DNA of 64,000 nucleotides, from positions 5,580,001-5,644,000 of the forward strand of contig JAPEHQ010000001.1 of NCBI GenBank assembly GCA_027405735.1, given 5' to 3'. Below the pieces are notes generated by a model. It was not told the origin of the DNA, searched no databases, and was given only the letters and a program-made list of their open reading frames with translations. The DNA is from Mucor racemosus (lineage: Eukaryota; Mucoromycota; Mucoromycetes; Mucorales; Mucoraceae). Positions 37,693 to 50,848 of this stretch are shown here, in pieces. Position 1 is the first letter of the stretch. Each line of letters opens with the position of its first letter. A program made the translations under genes and the position numbers.

Positions 37693-39946
37693 ATGAGTAA
37701 CAATTTTGAAGTATAACGAAACATAGCATATCCGCGCGAATAGAACCAATTAACATTTTTATTTTTGTAAAAAAAAGGTACTTCAAAATGACCTTCGAAA
37801 CGCCACAGTGAAAGAGATAACGGATTGTATGAAGGCAGTAAACAACACTCTGAATAGTCAATCTCGTATGGTTGTTTCTGGACGAAAAGAGGAGGTCATC
37901 TTGCGTTTTACCAATTTTATTGTAGGCTTGATCACCAACAACAAAAGATCTAGCATTGCCACTGTAGTTCGTATTGTCAATGATACTGCACCAAGAAAGT
38001 AAGTATACGCTTATTAGTTTTATAGTACACGAATCTAATTGATCTCAAATTTACAGATTAGCATGGAAATACGAAGATGATGAAATAGCTGTCAATTGCT
38101 TTAGACCTCGAGCTGGACGTGATAGACCTGCGCAAGCTATTGACCACCTTAACTTTAAGCAGAGTCCTTTCTTTAAGCCGTTAGTTAGATTAGCTAGTAT
38201 CAAAGTATGCCCTGGTATGTACGAATCTTGATACTTTATACAAAAATGCCTTTTTTCTAATTTCAATGCATCAGCTGCTGCCAACAACTATCGTCAATCA
38301 AGATTATTCCAATTCACGTTAACTGATGCAAATCGAAAACTTTTAGCTACTTCAAACGCTGTTGATGATCGACCACCGTATCAAATTAGATTCTATTGTT
38401 CACAATACAATGGCAATACCTCTAATTTACTCGTTGAACTTCCCAGTGTATGCGAATTAAAAGTAAATGATACCGTGATTCAAGGAAGTGTAAGATCAAC
38501 TCACATTTAATTGATGTTGTAAATTTACTCACATTTATTACTTTAGATCTTACGTTGCTTGAAAGGAAAACCAGGCACTGTGAATCCTCCTGATCTTACT
38601 ATAATGACACGAAAGCAAGCTCTTAATAATGTTGAATTGATCTACATTAACAGTGATGTTCCTTTTATCGCTAGTATTTATCTAGTAGAACGAACAGCTG
38701 TGGCTCAATTAATTGAAATTATGAAAGAGAAGAGATTAATGACTAAAGAAAAAGTTTTAGAAAAATGCAAGTAGACGAAAAGTGCCTTCAGGATGTTTAT
38801 TATATTAACTAAAGCTATTCTATAGTGCAACAAACTCAAGAAGAAGACGAAATTATAATGGAATCCGAAACATTGTCAACAAAAGATCCAGTGAGTATAT
38901 CAATCTAATTCGCTCAAGCGCAATTGACAACTAATACTATATTGACAGCTTGCATTTACTCGCATCAATACACCTATCAGATCTAATGCTTGTAAACATT
39001 TACAGTGTTTTGACGCCAATATATTCTTAACAATGAATGAACAAACCCCAACTTGGTCATGTCCTGTTTGTTACCGACGGATCGAGGATTGGGAGGATTT
39101 ATTTGTTGACGAATATTTCATGGAAATGTTGCATAATACTCCCAAACATATTGATAGTGTTCGTGTCGAGCCTAATGGTCATATAACAATTATAGATGAA
39201 AATCCAGATTTGGCAGACGAAGAATCTGAAGAGGAAGAAGAATTGATTGTAAAAAATGAAGAAAAGGAAGTTACCACAATCTTATTAGACGATGATGATG
39301 ACGAGGTGGAGGCTGTTGAGAAGAGAAATGACGCTCCGGAAGCAGAGTTACAGGAAGCAGCGATATCTAATGATACTATACCCAAAATAGCGAGTACACC
39401 TAAAGCAAGAACTGCTACTCCTGAAGCTAGAGCCAATACACCGCAAGAAAGAATCGCAATCTCTGAAGACAGAACCGCCACCCCCGAAAATGATCAACCA
39501 CCTAAAAAGAGACAGAAAATGGACTTTATTGATTTGACATTAGATAGTGGAGACGAGGACGATGTTATTCAACAAGATACAAATGACGAGGCAACTACTG
39601 TTACCCAAGAAAACACAAATGCCATTCAAAATGACTCCAATGTCAGTAAAGAAAATAATGATTCCAGTTCAAAAGCAATGCCTAAAAGCAATGGAAATTC
39701 TTCAGAAATGAATCATAATACAAGGTAAGATGAAAGAATAACATGAATTTCTTGGGGATTATAATTGATTTCACAATTGTAATTAGTGATGAAGCGCTTA
39801 TTTTACCACACCCAGAAACATTATATAACAACAATGCTGGTCCTAGTGGCAGGAACAATGAAAATGAAGCCAGTAGTAGTAATAGTAACGCAAAAAGCAG
39901 TATAGCCAGCTCTTCACAATTTATGAAGGTTTATAAATACAATTAA
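37693..39946 (+). CDS. SIZ1: SIZ/PIAS-type SUMO E3 ligase
   Basis: Nuclear SUMO ligase acting with Ubc9. Eight exons (37693-37710, 37778-37998, 38057-38214, 38275-38489, 38547-38770, 38815-38890, 38949-39724, 39787-39946) give 615 residues. The first exon is only 18 bases (MSNNFE) and continues into a SAP-like segment (LQNDLRNATVKEITDCM). A PINIT domain follows (about 110-270, FKPLVRLASIKVCP through FIASIYLVERTAVAQLI). The SP-RING is unmistakable (CKHLQCFDANIF, then WSCPVCYRR, about 315-345) with its Cys/His zinc ligands. Near residue 495 FIDLTLDSGDEDD is a strong SUMO-interacting motif with acidic flank. Before it lies a run of TP motifs (STPKARTATPEARANTPQ). The exon 5-6 junction uses a 44-base intron with an unusually close branch-like site and is the least certain splice. 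The gene converges on END3, with 109 bases between stops. Confidence 0.93.
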
Positions 39947-40055
39947 ATAAGAATAATAATAAACAACCAAATGATAAATTGGCAGTGATCAACAACCACA
40001 AACAAAACACATATTTTTAAAGAAATTTATTGATATTAGAAAGCATAAATGTAAA

Positions 40056-41598
40056 TTATTCAGATGCACGCAAAGCCTTTTGCACTTCTAATCTTCTTTC
40101 CTCCAATAACGATTCCAACTCACGTTTCTTTGAACGAACATCATCTACAATGCGGTTTAATCGACGAACTGCATCACGAGCAGCATCAATATCTCGCTCT
40201 TGTTTGCGAACCTTGTCTTCAATATCACTATGATCAGTCAATTGACGCAATTTATAATCATAAAGAGCTTGAAATTGATCACGAAGAGGACGAGAAGCAA
40301 AAGATTCATAATTTTCACTTTCTTTAGCTTCATTAGCTTTACGTTCTGCTTCCTTGACTCGTTCCTTTAATTCAGCTAATTCTCTCTTGAGCATATCCTC
40401 TTCATCGTACTTGTTTCCAGCTTTGGTGCTTTTACTACTTAATGAAGTACTAGCAGCACCGAGACGATTGACATAGCTGTCAGCTAATTTAGCACTATTT
40501 GACATGGATTGATTAGTTCCTTTACGAGCACCAGTGCCTGACCCAGGGCGTTCCCCGAAATCAGCTGCATATTCACCGGCAAAAGCAGCATGAAGATCTG
40601 GTGGAAGTGTTTTGGGAATGCGAATACCACGAGTACGTTGATTCAAAACATGATAAAACATCAAACATTGATCTTGGGTGAGTGCATTTGTATGATTTAC
40701 ATCGATTAAAGTCCTTTGGTTTGAGTGAAAAAAGAGTTAATCTACTATACATATACATTTGAATTTTACTATTTACCATGCATTTGTTAAATCTGTGCGA
40801 GGAAGGCCTAATGTATTATAGAAATCTTCCATTCTACTGACTATAAAAATTGATTAATGAGCGTAATAATATTGGACATTATCAATTGATTCCATACATT
40901 TAACTTTGCCTGTATCATTAGCATATTTGGAATAGATATTCTGATATGAGGTCATTTCATCAGGAGTCATATCCCAACTGAATTCAGGTTCTTGTTGTTG
41001 AGCATAGTAACCTGTAGGTTGAGCTTGTTGATAGCCAGTGGGTTGAGGCTGTTGATAACCAGTGGGTTGAGGTTGTTGATAGCCAGTGGGTTGAGTTTGT
41101 TGATATCCAGTGGGTTGAGCTTGTTGGTATCCTTGATATCCTGTAGGTTGAGCTTGTTGATAGCCAGTAGGCTGAGCATATTGTTGTTGAGGAAGAAGGT
41201 GCACTTTATTGGCGGGTATCAAAGAGGGAGGAAGTGAAATAGGTGCTTCATTGCCGTTAATACAGTCGAAAGTAAGATGCATAGCGACACAAAACTCCTC
41301 AAAATCGAGGTTACCATCCTTATCAATATCAGAAAGATCCCTTTTCACAAATCATTAGTCTTCAATACTATCGAAAATATGTTTTATACCTATTACCAGA
41401 TACGTTCTAAACGATTAGGTGGTAAATTTGAGTTCAAAAGGACGTCGCGAGCAGTAGCACCTATAATATACCAATTATAAGTAATTTATTATCAAGCATT
41501 TTTCTATATAAATTACCAGACATGTAGCCATTTACTTGGCCTCTTGCCTGAAAAATCTCGGCATATTTTTGTCTTTCAGCTTGAGTAATACCACTCAT
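40056..41598 (-). CDS. END3: END3-like EH-domain endocytosis protein
   Basis: Component of the Pan1-Sla1-End3 coat that couples endocytic sites to actin. Five exons (41598-41517, 41460-41397, 41340-40898, 40840-40777, 40713-40056) give 436 residues. EH domain 1 is at the N-terminus ([16 protein letters not shown] to [21 protein letters not shown], with an EF-hand-like [12 protein letters not shown] loop). A linker then holds eight QPTGYQ-type repeats (about residues 115-170). EH domain 2 follows ([16 protein letters not shown] to [18 protein letters not shown]), and an End3-type stretch [20 protein letters not shown]. The C-terminal ~120 residues are a coiled coil ([20 protein letters not shown], and [18 protein letters not shown]). 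Order and size fit End3. The QPTG repeats are more typical of Pan1/Sla1 and are unusual here. Confidence 0.85.
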
Positions 41599-41923
41599 AT
41601 TTAAGATTTACAGTACAATAAGAAAGGAGTGTAAAAGAAAGAAGGGTAAGGCTTTATTTGTTGGAAAGTGGGAAAGATGGAAATAGTGTGCGGGCAAATA
41701 CACAAATGAGTGTCGCACGGTCACAATTACTGTATTTAGTGAGGTTACATTATTCAGAAATGATAGAATTGGAAGTGTAGACAATGATCTTCTTTTTCAA
41801 AAATTAAGCATTTACATTTTTATAAACTTTACGAATTTATAAATTTTTATTATATATATCAAAGTATAGACACAATGGGGGGCTTTTATTCAAAATGATA
41901 ATTTCTTCCAAAGCGAACTACAT

Positions 41924-42592
41924 TTATTGACGACGAGAAGAAGCAATAGCACCTTGGAGTTCCTCAATCTTCTTCTTGGCACGGAGGAAAGAACCGAGCT
42001 AAATCCAATCATTGTTAATTCAGCGTTTACTAATATTATCTAAATAAGATCCTTACCTTGTTCTTACAGAGCTTTCTAGCACGCTTGTCTCTGGAGTTCT
42101 TGATCAATTCCATAAGACGACGTTCATAGGGAGCAAAACCAGCGACTTCACGGATGACGCTCTTAACGAAGACGGTACGCTTGGAAGCGGCCTAATGAAT
42201 AATTGTAAACCATTAATAAATATGTCCAAATCATTTTGAGCATATGAAAAAAGTATGTTGACAAGCAAAGCAAAGAAATTACATGAAATAATATTTTTGA
42301 ACATGCAAATACAAAATGAGGATACACGTATAATATATACGAATAAATTCCATGTTGTATACGCATGCCAGTGTTAGAGTTTACACTTGCAAAATCAAAA
42401 ATATCGAATTTCAATGTAATTTCTTCATGTTGCTTTTCCACATCTAAATCCATTTCTCGATTATTATTATCCATCTATCCATCTATTGAAAATACATACA
42501 CCAATCTTGTTAGAAGGCTTAGCCTTAAGTTCACGACGAGCAGTGATGTGGCCCTTGTTGAGACCAACAGCGATTCCAGACTTGGCAACCAT
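41924..42592 (-). CDS. RPL36: 60S ribosomal protein eL36
   Basis: Structural protein of the large ribosomal subunit. Three exons (42592-42500, 42191-42057, 41998-41924) give 100 residues, the standard length. The sequence is typical: [20 protein letters not shown], then [20 protein letters not shown], then [20 protein letters not shown] and a basic C-terminus. Intron 1 (308 bases) is much longer than the 45-80 bases usual in this window; I use GTATGT as its donor because it is canonical and keeps the frame. Codon use is biased to C-ending codons and AAG, as expected for strong expression. END3 begins 326 bases downstream in the same direction. Confidence 0.97.
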
Positions 42593-45220
42593 TGTATGTA
42601 TGATGAAAGAGGGGGAGTAATAGGTAACTTGTGCTCTGAACGACTTTCTACAACCTCTCCTTCCTCTCCCCCCATAGTGAAAAAAGTAAAATAAAAATCA
42701 CCCGGCCAAATTGCTGTTCGAACCGGAAAAAGTCTATGGAATCAAAACTGACAACTTTTTTGAAAATGCAATTTAAAGCTAGTTTTTACAATCATTTTTT
42801 TCAAAAATAAAATAAAAAATAATAACTTATATAGTTATAAATGTAACTGTGCAATTTATTTAAGTATTATCTTATGTTAAATGGTCATCAAAATCCTTCA
42901 AAAATTAGATCCTGAGAAGCTTTTTTCCTTTTATTGGCAACAGCAGAATTTATTCAAACTCAGAATTGTTTGATTAACCTAGAAATACGATTTTTTGAGC
43001 ATTTTATGTAAATTTCTCACCATTCGATGTTTTATAATACTTTATTCTGTAGTTTTTAATGCTGAATCAAATGGTTAAATTCGCAAATCTATAGTATATT
43101 TGGTATTTCTTCCGTAATAATACATAATTCAAATATACGATTTTTCCTTGTCAAAAGTCAAAATTGAGTATACAAAATTGCAAAAACAAAACAAACTTGC
43201 ATGATTTTTTAGAGAGTTCTCTCCATTTTTCATTTACATACCATAGTAAAAAATCGCAATTTTAAGGTTTAAAATCAGTTTTAGTGATTCCGATCAATTT
43301 CCCCTTACTACCCCTCACGAAATTATCGAGAAATCGTTCAATTTTTAGCAATTATAAAAGTTGGAAAAATACACCAGCACCATGATAAATGATTCTGCGA
43401 GCAGAAGTACTCATGAAAACACTGTAATACTTAAATATGAACTCTTGAAATTTCTGATTTTAGATTGATTCAAGAAAAAAAAAACTAAAATGCGATTTGT
43501 TTCAGCATTGATATTTTACAAAGAAACGGCATGCAATCGCAAGAGTCGGTTCAAGGTAAGATTTTTTGAATTACAATAAATTACGCACATATTTGAATGT
43601 TACAAACAAATATTTGGGGTCTCGGAGACTCTTTTCATTGGGTAGTCAAAACATCGCTGCTTCTTTAACATCAACCACACTTGGTAAGCAAATTACTCAC
43701 TTCATCTAGAAAAAGCAAAGTTGCTACACTTTATGCAATTTATATCGATTAGGTATCAAATTAAAAAATAATATAAATCGATTCTGAGAAGAACGGCGCG
43801 TGAAGACCCATTTCAAACCAAGAAAATCGTTTAGAAAAAATGATACGCAACTTTGATTTACGTGATTTGGTATTTTAAAATCTATCAAGGGCGGGGGGGA
43901 AAAATGGCACCTTCAATGCGACATGTCAAAGTATATAAATCAGTTGAGTGTCGTTATTCAACTATGTAAGATCTATTTGAAAAAAACCTTTAAACAAGTC
44001 AATATGCAAAATTTGGTTTGTTTTTTGCTGGTTGTGTAACAAAATATAGGATAGATATAATTGCGCAATATTTCCTTGATTAAACATATATATCTTTCGA
44101 GTTGTATACAAAAGATAAAGAGATAAAAATTGATACAGATGAAGTTGATGACTTGTAAATGCATTCAGTACAAACTTTGTATCATGTTGTCATTTAAAAT
44201 CACGAGAAAAAATAGGCGGATTTTTTGTGCAATTTCGAACAAACAAACAAACAGTTAATCAAAGGAAAAGTAAACCCAAATGTTTATATCTTTTGAGTAA
44301 CGATTTGATATATACTTTTATTTTTGCTGCGATAAAATAGATAATGGTATCAAAGACATCTGGTTGAAGCACCGATAATTCGATTGTGTCGCAATGTAAA
44401 TACATCATATCAATCATCAAATCTTTATTTTTTTTTAATAATAAAAAAGAGGAAATAATCTTACTACTTTTTTTCTTCAATTAATAGCCGACGATAATCG
44501 ATTAGATCTCGTTAAATCTGCTAAACAAAACCTTAAATACTACGTTATATACGTAAGTAAATCTCAATTACTTGTATTTCAGAGGCTTTGGGCAATTATA
44601 TATAATATTTATACGCGAAAGTTTTGTAGTTGGAATTGCCTCTTCAAGAAAACCAGATTTCATGTGGCCACGTTTTTTTGTTTTCTAATCCGATTAGAAA
44701 GTCCAAAATTTTTTGTTTAATCGGATAAGTGATCTCTCTTACAAAGTGAGGTTTTCAGTCAAAATTTCATGTAAATCAACTCCGTGAGTCCGCACTAAAA
44801 AAACTTGTATAACCATTCGAGAAATAACAGCGTTATATTTCCCATGGAAATGTAAAACCCAATATTAGATTATTGAAAAGAGATCCAAAGGCATTAAAAT
44901 GTTTCGGGACTTGTGTCAATGAAATAATAAACAGTTTTACCAACATGACACATGTAATTTACGCACTAGATATTTTTACCCATTTTTATTAGACATTTTC
45001 CCAAATGTTACGTTGTACAATGATTTTAATGTAATCAATTACACAAAGCCAAAAAAAAAAAAACTAAAAAAGATGTATAGATTACAATTGATTATGAGCG
45101 ACTCCAAAGACGCGCTGGTTTTCCTCATCGTATGATCAATTGGAGATTGAATTAACTGCTAATTTGATGTAAAACCCCTGTGGTAAAGATAAGATGTCTT
45201 ACATGCGGAATTTGGTATAG
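42593..45220. other. 2.6-kb spacer, no supported gene
   Basis: AT-rich region between eL36 and pyruvate kinase. A GTATATAAAT TATA-like element lies at about 43931, but no recognisable coding exon follows on either strand. The short open frames at 43973-44164 and 44259-44480 (minus) show no family features. No repeat boundary is clear. Confidence 0.4.
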
Positions 45221-45315
45221 CTTTTTTTTTTTTTTTTTTGTCTATTTTATTGTCCAACATTTTCAAAATTTTACTTGTTTTCCTTTTTCTTTTCTCTATT
45301 ATTTCAATCAACAAA
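45221..45315 (+). promoter_or_regulatory. T/pyrimidine-rich leader of pyruvate kinase gene
   Basis: An 18-base T run (about 45223-45240) is followed by a T/C-rich stretch up to the ATG at 45316. Long pyrimidine tracts directly before the start codon are common at highly expressed fungal glycolytic genes. It probably contains the transcription start, which is inferred. Confidence 0.45.
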
Positions 45316-47020
45316 ATGTTTACCGATAACAAACAAGTTCAATTCCCCATGCAATGGATCGCTGGTATGGATGTCGATGTCAAACCCAAGGCCGCTCGTA
45401 AGACTTCCATCATCTGTACTATTGGTCCCAAGACCAAGCCCGTCGAGAAGCTTATTGAGTTGATCGATGCTGGTATGAACATTGTCCGTATGAACTTCTC
45501 TCACGGTGATTATGAATACCACAAGTCTGTTCTCGATAACGCTCGTGCCGCCGCTGCTGGTAATTAAATTTAAAACATGAATAGATTTCTACAGACATTT
45601 AACATTTTATCAATTAGCTCGTCCCGATAAGGTCATCGCCATTGCTTTGGACACTAAGGGTCCCGAGATCCGTACCGGTATGATGGCTAACGATACTGAA
45701 GTCCCTATCAAGAAGGGTCATCAAATGAACATTACCACTAACGATAAGTATGCCAATGCTTGTGATGGTGAGAACATGTATGTTGATTACAAGAACTTGC
45801 CCAAGGTTATCGAAGTCGGCAAGAACATCTACGTTGATGATGGTGTCCTTTCTTTCAAGGTCCTCTCCAAGGGTGATGATTTCGTCCGTGTTGAAGCTCA
45901 AAACAACGGTAAGATCTGTTCCAAGAAGGGTGTCAACCTTCCCAAGACTGCTGTCGATCTTCCCGCTCTCTCTGAGAAGGATAAGAACGATCTCCGTTTC
46001 GGTGTTGAGAATGGTGTTGATATGATCTTTGCCTCTTTCATCCGTCGTGCTCAAGATGTTAAGGATATCCGTCGTGTTCTCGGTGATAAGGGAAAGAACG
46101 TCAAGATTATCTGTAAGATTGAGAACCATCAAGGTATCCAAAACTTTGATGAAATTCTTGCTGAAACTGATGGTGTTATGATTGCTCGTGGTGATATGGG
46201 TATTGAAATTCCTTGTGAACGTGTCTTCATTGCTCAAAAGATGATGATTGCTAAGTGTAACTTGGTTGGTAAGCCCGTTGCTTGTGCCACTCAAATGCTC
46301 GAATCTATGACCTTCAACCCTCGTCCTACTCGTGCTGAAGTCTCTGATGTTGCTAACGCCGTTCTCGATGGTGCCGATCTTGTCATGCTTTCCGGTGAGA
46401 CCGCCAAGGGTGATTATCCTCTTGAGGCTGTTTCTACTATGGTAAGTTTTATTTTTGGAGTCTTTGAAGCATAATTCTAATATTTTTATTCAAAATTTTA
46501 GGCTAGCTGTTGTGAATTAGCTGAATCTGTCATCTGTTATTCTCCTCTTTATGACCAAATCCGTAACTTAACTGAAAGACCAGTAAGCACTACTGAGTCA
46601 ATTACCGCCGCCGCTGGTAAGTGATAATAAACGTTAAATTTAGATGTGAATTGTGTACTAACACTTTAAAAAGTTGGTGCTGCCAACGAAAATGCTGCAT
46701 CTTCAATCATTGTGCTTTCCAAGTCTGGCCATTCTGCCCGTCTTGCCTCCAAATACAGACCTTCTCAACCCATTATCCTCGTTACTCGTGATGAACAAAC
46801 TGCTCGTCAATCCCATCTCCATCGTGGTGTCTTCCCCTTCGTTTACAAGGGCGATGTTGCCGCTAAGTGGGATGAAGATGTTGAATCTCGTATTAAGTGG
46901 GGTATCCAAAAGGGTAAAGAAGCTGGTCTTGTCAAGTCCAACGAACCCGTTGTTATTGTCCAAGGCTGGAAGGGTGGTCTCGGTAACACCAACACTGTCC
47001 GTGTCTTGATTGCTCCTTAA
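45316..47020 (+). CDS. PYK1: pyruvate kinase
   Basis: Catalyses phosphoenolpyruvate plus ADP to pyruvate plus ATP, the last step of glycolysis, in the cytosol. Four exons (45316-45559, 45618-46441, 46502-46616, 46674-47020) give 509 residues, normal for the family. Diagnostic motifs are [21 protein letters not shown], the active-site signature [18 protein letters not shown], then [13 protein letters not shown] with metal-binding and PEP-site residues, and [15 protein letters not shown]. The C-terminal allosteric domain ends VRVLIAP. Codon use is strongly biased (AAG, CTC, GTC, TTC), unlike the AT-rich codons of SNF1 or the F-box gene, in keeping with very high expression. The start is supported by good alignment to family N-termini and a pyrimidine-rich leader. 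An AATAAAAAG element lies at about 47071. Confidence 0.98.
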
Positions 47021-48174
47021 ATTAGTTCATTTTCTAAATATTTTGCATTAAACTATACATTTCATTAACAATAAAAAGCCATATTACATATCTGTCAATT
47101 TTTAAAGTCTTTATATAATGATAATTGTTTATTACACTTCTAATAAACCAACTTTTCGATCTGAATGTCCTTATTTTCTCAAAAACATGCAATACCTTTA
47201 ATGTTCACACTTCGTAAAAATATGAAAATAATAATTGAGAATTATAAATTTTGCCAATATCATCTTCCACTAAATCTTTTGCTTGGTTTGTCTACTATGT
47301 GGATCCCTTTGATGTACTTGTCGACAAAAAAATGGGATTATTATTCAAAACCAAAGGTAAATGTATGCAGAACTTAGTTTGAGATACAAAATGTCAAATC
47401 TGGTCAATTGAGGCATGCTTCTAATACCTGGAGCTACACTCTCCAATAAAATTGCATTCCAAAATTGTTTTATATTCTAAGCTTGATTATTAAATTTACG
47501 CAGCGTACTGAGAAATAATTTGGGAATACGTTGCATAATTTCAATGTTTGAACAGTGAAATTTCAAATGAGATTGCAATACACTACGAAAATTTAATATA
47601 TTCGATATTGAGGCTTCTGCTTGCCTCGAGTGTTTATGCTTTGGCAAGTTGTATCTCTTATAAGTGCCTAATTCTCTAAACCAAATATATGCAAACAGAG
47701 ATGAGTATTAATAAAGCTTCGGCCTGAAAACCGTTACTTGTAAGGTAGGCTTGATATATAAAGGAAATATTGCTAGGTTTACTTGCTAATACCTCAAAAT
47801 AATATACCACATGCAGACGACGTGAAAGGGGTGGGGGTATAGTAAGTACTAGAGTAGAATTTGCTGCTACAATATACTGTGATTAAGCCTATGAGATTGA
47901 ATTTGTTCCTTTTATTATAAGAACAGCATCTTCTAATAACAAGAAATAGTTTTATAATATATATATTTACTGTAGAAGCTAAATAGTTGCGCTCTATAAC
48001 CATTACTTATTTTTCTTTCTAATTAATTAATCAATAAGAAATAACATTCACTTTATAGAATTTCATTTAGTTTGATCAAGGTTACATTCTATAATTGACG
48101 AACTTTATTAATACTGATACTCAAGAAATGTTACACTCCACAAGTTCAATTGGATTTTGTAATTTTTTTGTAGG
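47021..48174. repeat. spacer containing repeat R3, copy 2
   Basis: R3 is recognisable at about 47405-47660 in plus orientation (AATTTACGCAGCGTACTG, AAATAATTTGGGAATACG). The part at about 47955-48060 weakly resembles 52720-52830 of block R (GTAGAAGC, then ATTAATCAATAA), perhaps a fragment of block interior. No gene is supported, including the small frame at 47165-47377. Confidence 0.5.
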
Positions 48175-49620
48175 TATCTATTCAAGCAAAATTTGAATTT
48201 TCAAAAAATTGAGTTTTCATAGTTTTCAATCTTCAACATCGGACCATTCCCTCTTTTCCATAACTAACCTCATGATAAACATTTTTAGGATATACTTTAG
48301 ACACTACTAAACAGACATGAATTAGTCGCATTATGTTATCTATCCCTAAATTTATTTTATATCTCACGAAAGACTCAAAAACGCGTAAAATTCACTGCTT
48401 TTTCCTTGAAAACTGGGTCTCATTTTTCATCCCTGCTCTACTTTTTTTTTCACTAAATAACATCAAAAAACAATTATATGCCAATGTACCTGAGATGTTC
48501 AGCTTTAATCCAAAAACAAGTATCCGGAAATATCCTATTTTTTGCAGTTGGTATTAATTTTTCAGTACTAAGGTTTCAGATTTTTTACGCGTATTTCACT
48601 GCTAAAGGATTGAAAACTTTGAGTCTTCATATCTCCAGAAAAAATTAAGCTATACTAGCACTTTCCAATAATGAAACTTACTTGTTTTAAAGTGCTTTAT
48701 AACATATTTTAATATAAAAAAATTTTGAGCATCTTTATTTTTTTTTTCATTTTTTTGGACATTTCTATAGTAGGTTTCAAAATATTGGCTAAATTGAGCA
48801 ACATTTTTTTGCATTCATGTCATTAAGCTCGTTAAGCTCTCTCGGACTCAATTTAGAGTTTTTCAAAATATTGATTTTTCATGGAGATATCCTAAAAAAT
48901 GTGTACAAAAAGGTACCTCCATTTCTAGCTTTCATTTTTCCCTTATATACCCTCATCCCAAATTCTGAATCTGAAAAAAAAAGTTACAAAAATCTAGTTT
49001 TCTCTACGAAAACTGCAGCTAAAAAGTTCAGCAATGGCTTAATCGATAGATAGTTTTGTTGCGCATCATTTCCAAAAATTATTTCTGAGACATGTTTATA
49101 AAAAGTGATGTGTATCTTCAAAAAACCTCCAAAATTTCAATTGCATTTTACGCAAAATTTAATGTGAAGTGTTTGTCTGAATTTTATTTAGATGAATGCA
49201 GAATCCAAAACCGTACAGAAACTATTTAGTATACTAGATCAATTTACTTTGCAGTTCATGAGCAATTAAACGATTTTATTTTTTTCATCATTTTTCGTCC
49301 ATTTTTTAAAATAAATTTTGGAACCCAGTTACCATAAGCCGTAAGCTGTGATATCAACTATTATTTTGATTATCTCGATGAAAAATCAATATTTTTGGCT
49401 AAAACAAAAAATACAGAGTAGCAATCAATTAGATCTATCTTGTGAATACATAAATTAAGCCCTGGATAATGAGTTTTAAGTTTCATAAAATAATAAACTA
49501 ATATTTACAACTACAGAAACAAAGAAAAAAATCCCCCATCCTTGTGAATATTGATCCAACTAATCTCCAATTATACATGATGGTAGGTTTACATATATCC
49601 TGCATAAAAAATTATATTTC
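48175..49620 (-). repeat. repeat R1, copy 5 (block R)
   Basis: Inverted relative to copies 1-4. It is almost identical to copy 6, including shared differences from block L such as CTCGGACTCAATTTAG. Its interior side continues into the same TATAATTGGAG segment (reverse strand) as copy 4, and contains the empty target site of MITE copy B at 49583-49590. Confidence 0.88.
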
Positions 49621-50704
49621 TACTCTCACAGATCACTGTGAATTGAGGAAACCATCCGCAAAACATGATATTTCTGTCCAATAAAACCACGTATTGTGTC
49701 GTATATTTTCATATTTGATAAATAATACTTAAAAAAAAATACAATTAAAAGAGAGTGAGTAATGAATCAGTTCTTCAACTGTATAATAAAAACAAGATGT
49801 TGTTTTTTATTTAGATACAAAAGTATGTCCTTTTACTGTATATTGATTTGACATTGAGATCCTGAGATGCAATTTAAGGTACTATTGAACCATTAGATCT
49901 GTTTGATAGTAATGTATTATGGATTGAAATAGATCAATCATAATTTAACCGTTATTGCCGAGCTTGTGAGTTGTCTTGTTTCAATGCTGCGCTAAATGTG
50001 CTTGGATGTTGATTTGATAGCTAATTGATTGATTAACCGCTGGGATGAAATAATATGGTGTCATAATGGAGGTCCAAGGGTTCTTGATGATTACTGGATC
50101 AAACGTAATGCTCTAGGAGTTTCTTATATCCGACGATATCGAGACTTTGCACTTCAATACATGTCGTAGTCAATAAATTGTAAGATGTATTCATACTGTA
50201 GAAGGTGATAACATGTGGTACTTGGTGGTATACAACATGATAAATAATAAATCACAATTAAGATTAGATAGGGTAAAAATATAGACTTATTATTGCACAC
50301 TGTCCATATTTTGAAAAAGAAGGATTTAAACTGTATATTTTTCAAATCTTTTTTATTTTACATTTTACTGCAATGCGTACTGTACAATCTTGCCGTAATT
50401 AATAATGTTCCAATTAATTTCTACTTGATGAACACCAAAATTAAAATACACGTACAGAGATTATTATGTCGACAATACAGCAGCGTATAATATTAAAGTA
50501 TTGCACGCAAAGCGTAAAGCATTGTTGTTTTGTACAACTAATAAGATCTTATTATTTTTCTTGCAAAATAAGATATTCATCATACAGAAAATCAATCTCA
50601 AAAATGGGATCAAGAATATCGGAGTATACAGAGAAAAGAAGACAACAATTGATAGTCTTTTGAAAGCAGCGCGTAGAATGGTAAAACGTAAAACAAAAAA
50701 AAAA

Positions 50705-50848
50705 GCGAGGGGATGATTAGCTGTGCTTCTAGCCCGGCAAGGACAAGTTCCGAAGAAAATCCGCTTACACGAGTTTCGAACCCACAACCTCTCCGTTTGA
50801 ACTAGCTGTAAAGCGCATAAGTCTAGCAACTAGGACAAACGTCCCCTC
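50705..50848 (-). ncRNA. putative tRNA-derived Pol III element (SINE-like), copy 2
   Basis: Reverse-strand homologue of 34221-34363. Read on the minus strand it has GAGGGGA at its start, a B-box-like GGGTTCGAAAC, TCCCCTC at its end, and then a T run of about 11. The copy keeps the signals better than copy 1, although transcription is not shown. Confidence 0.5.

Noticed and set aside
38821..38828. Acceptor TATAG before TGCAACAA in the SIZ1-like gene
   Set aside because: It gives the wrong phase for the SP-RING exon. The acceptor at 38814 keeps the frame through both following exons.
47165..47377. Short open frame downstream of pyruvate kinase
   Set aside because: No domain, AT-rich random composition, and no splice partner visible.
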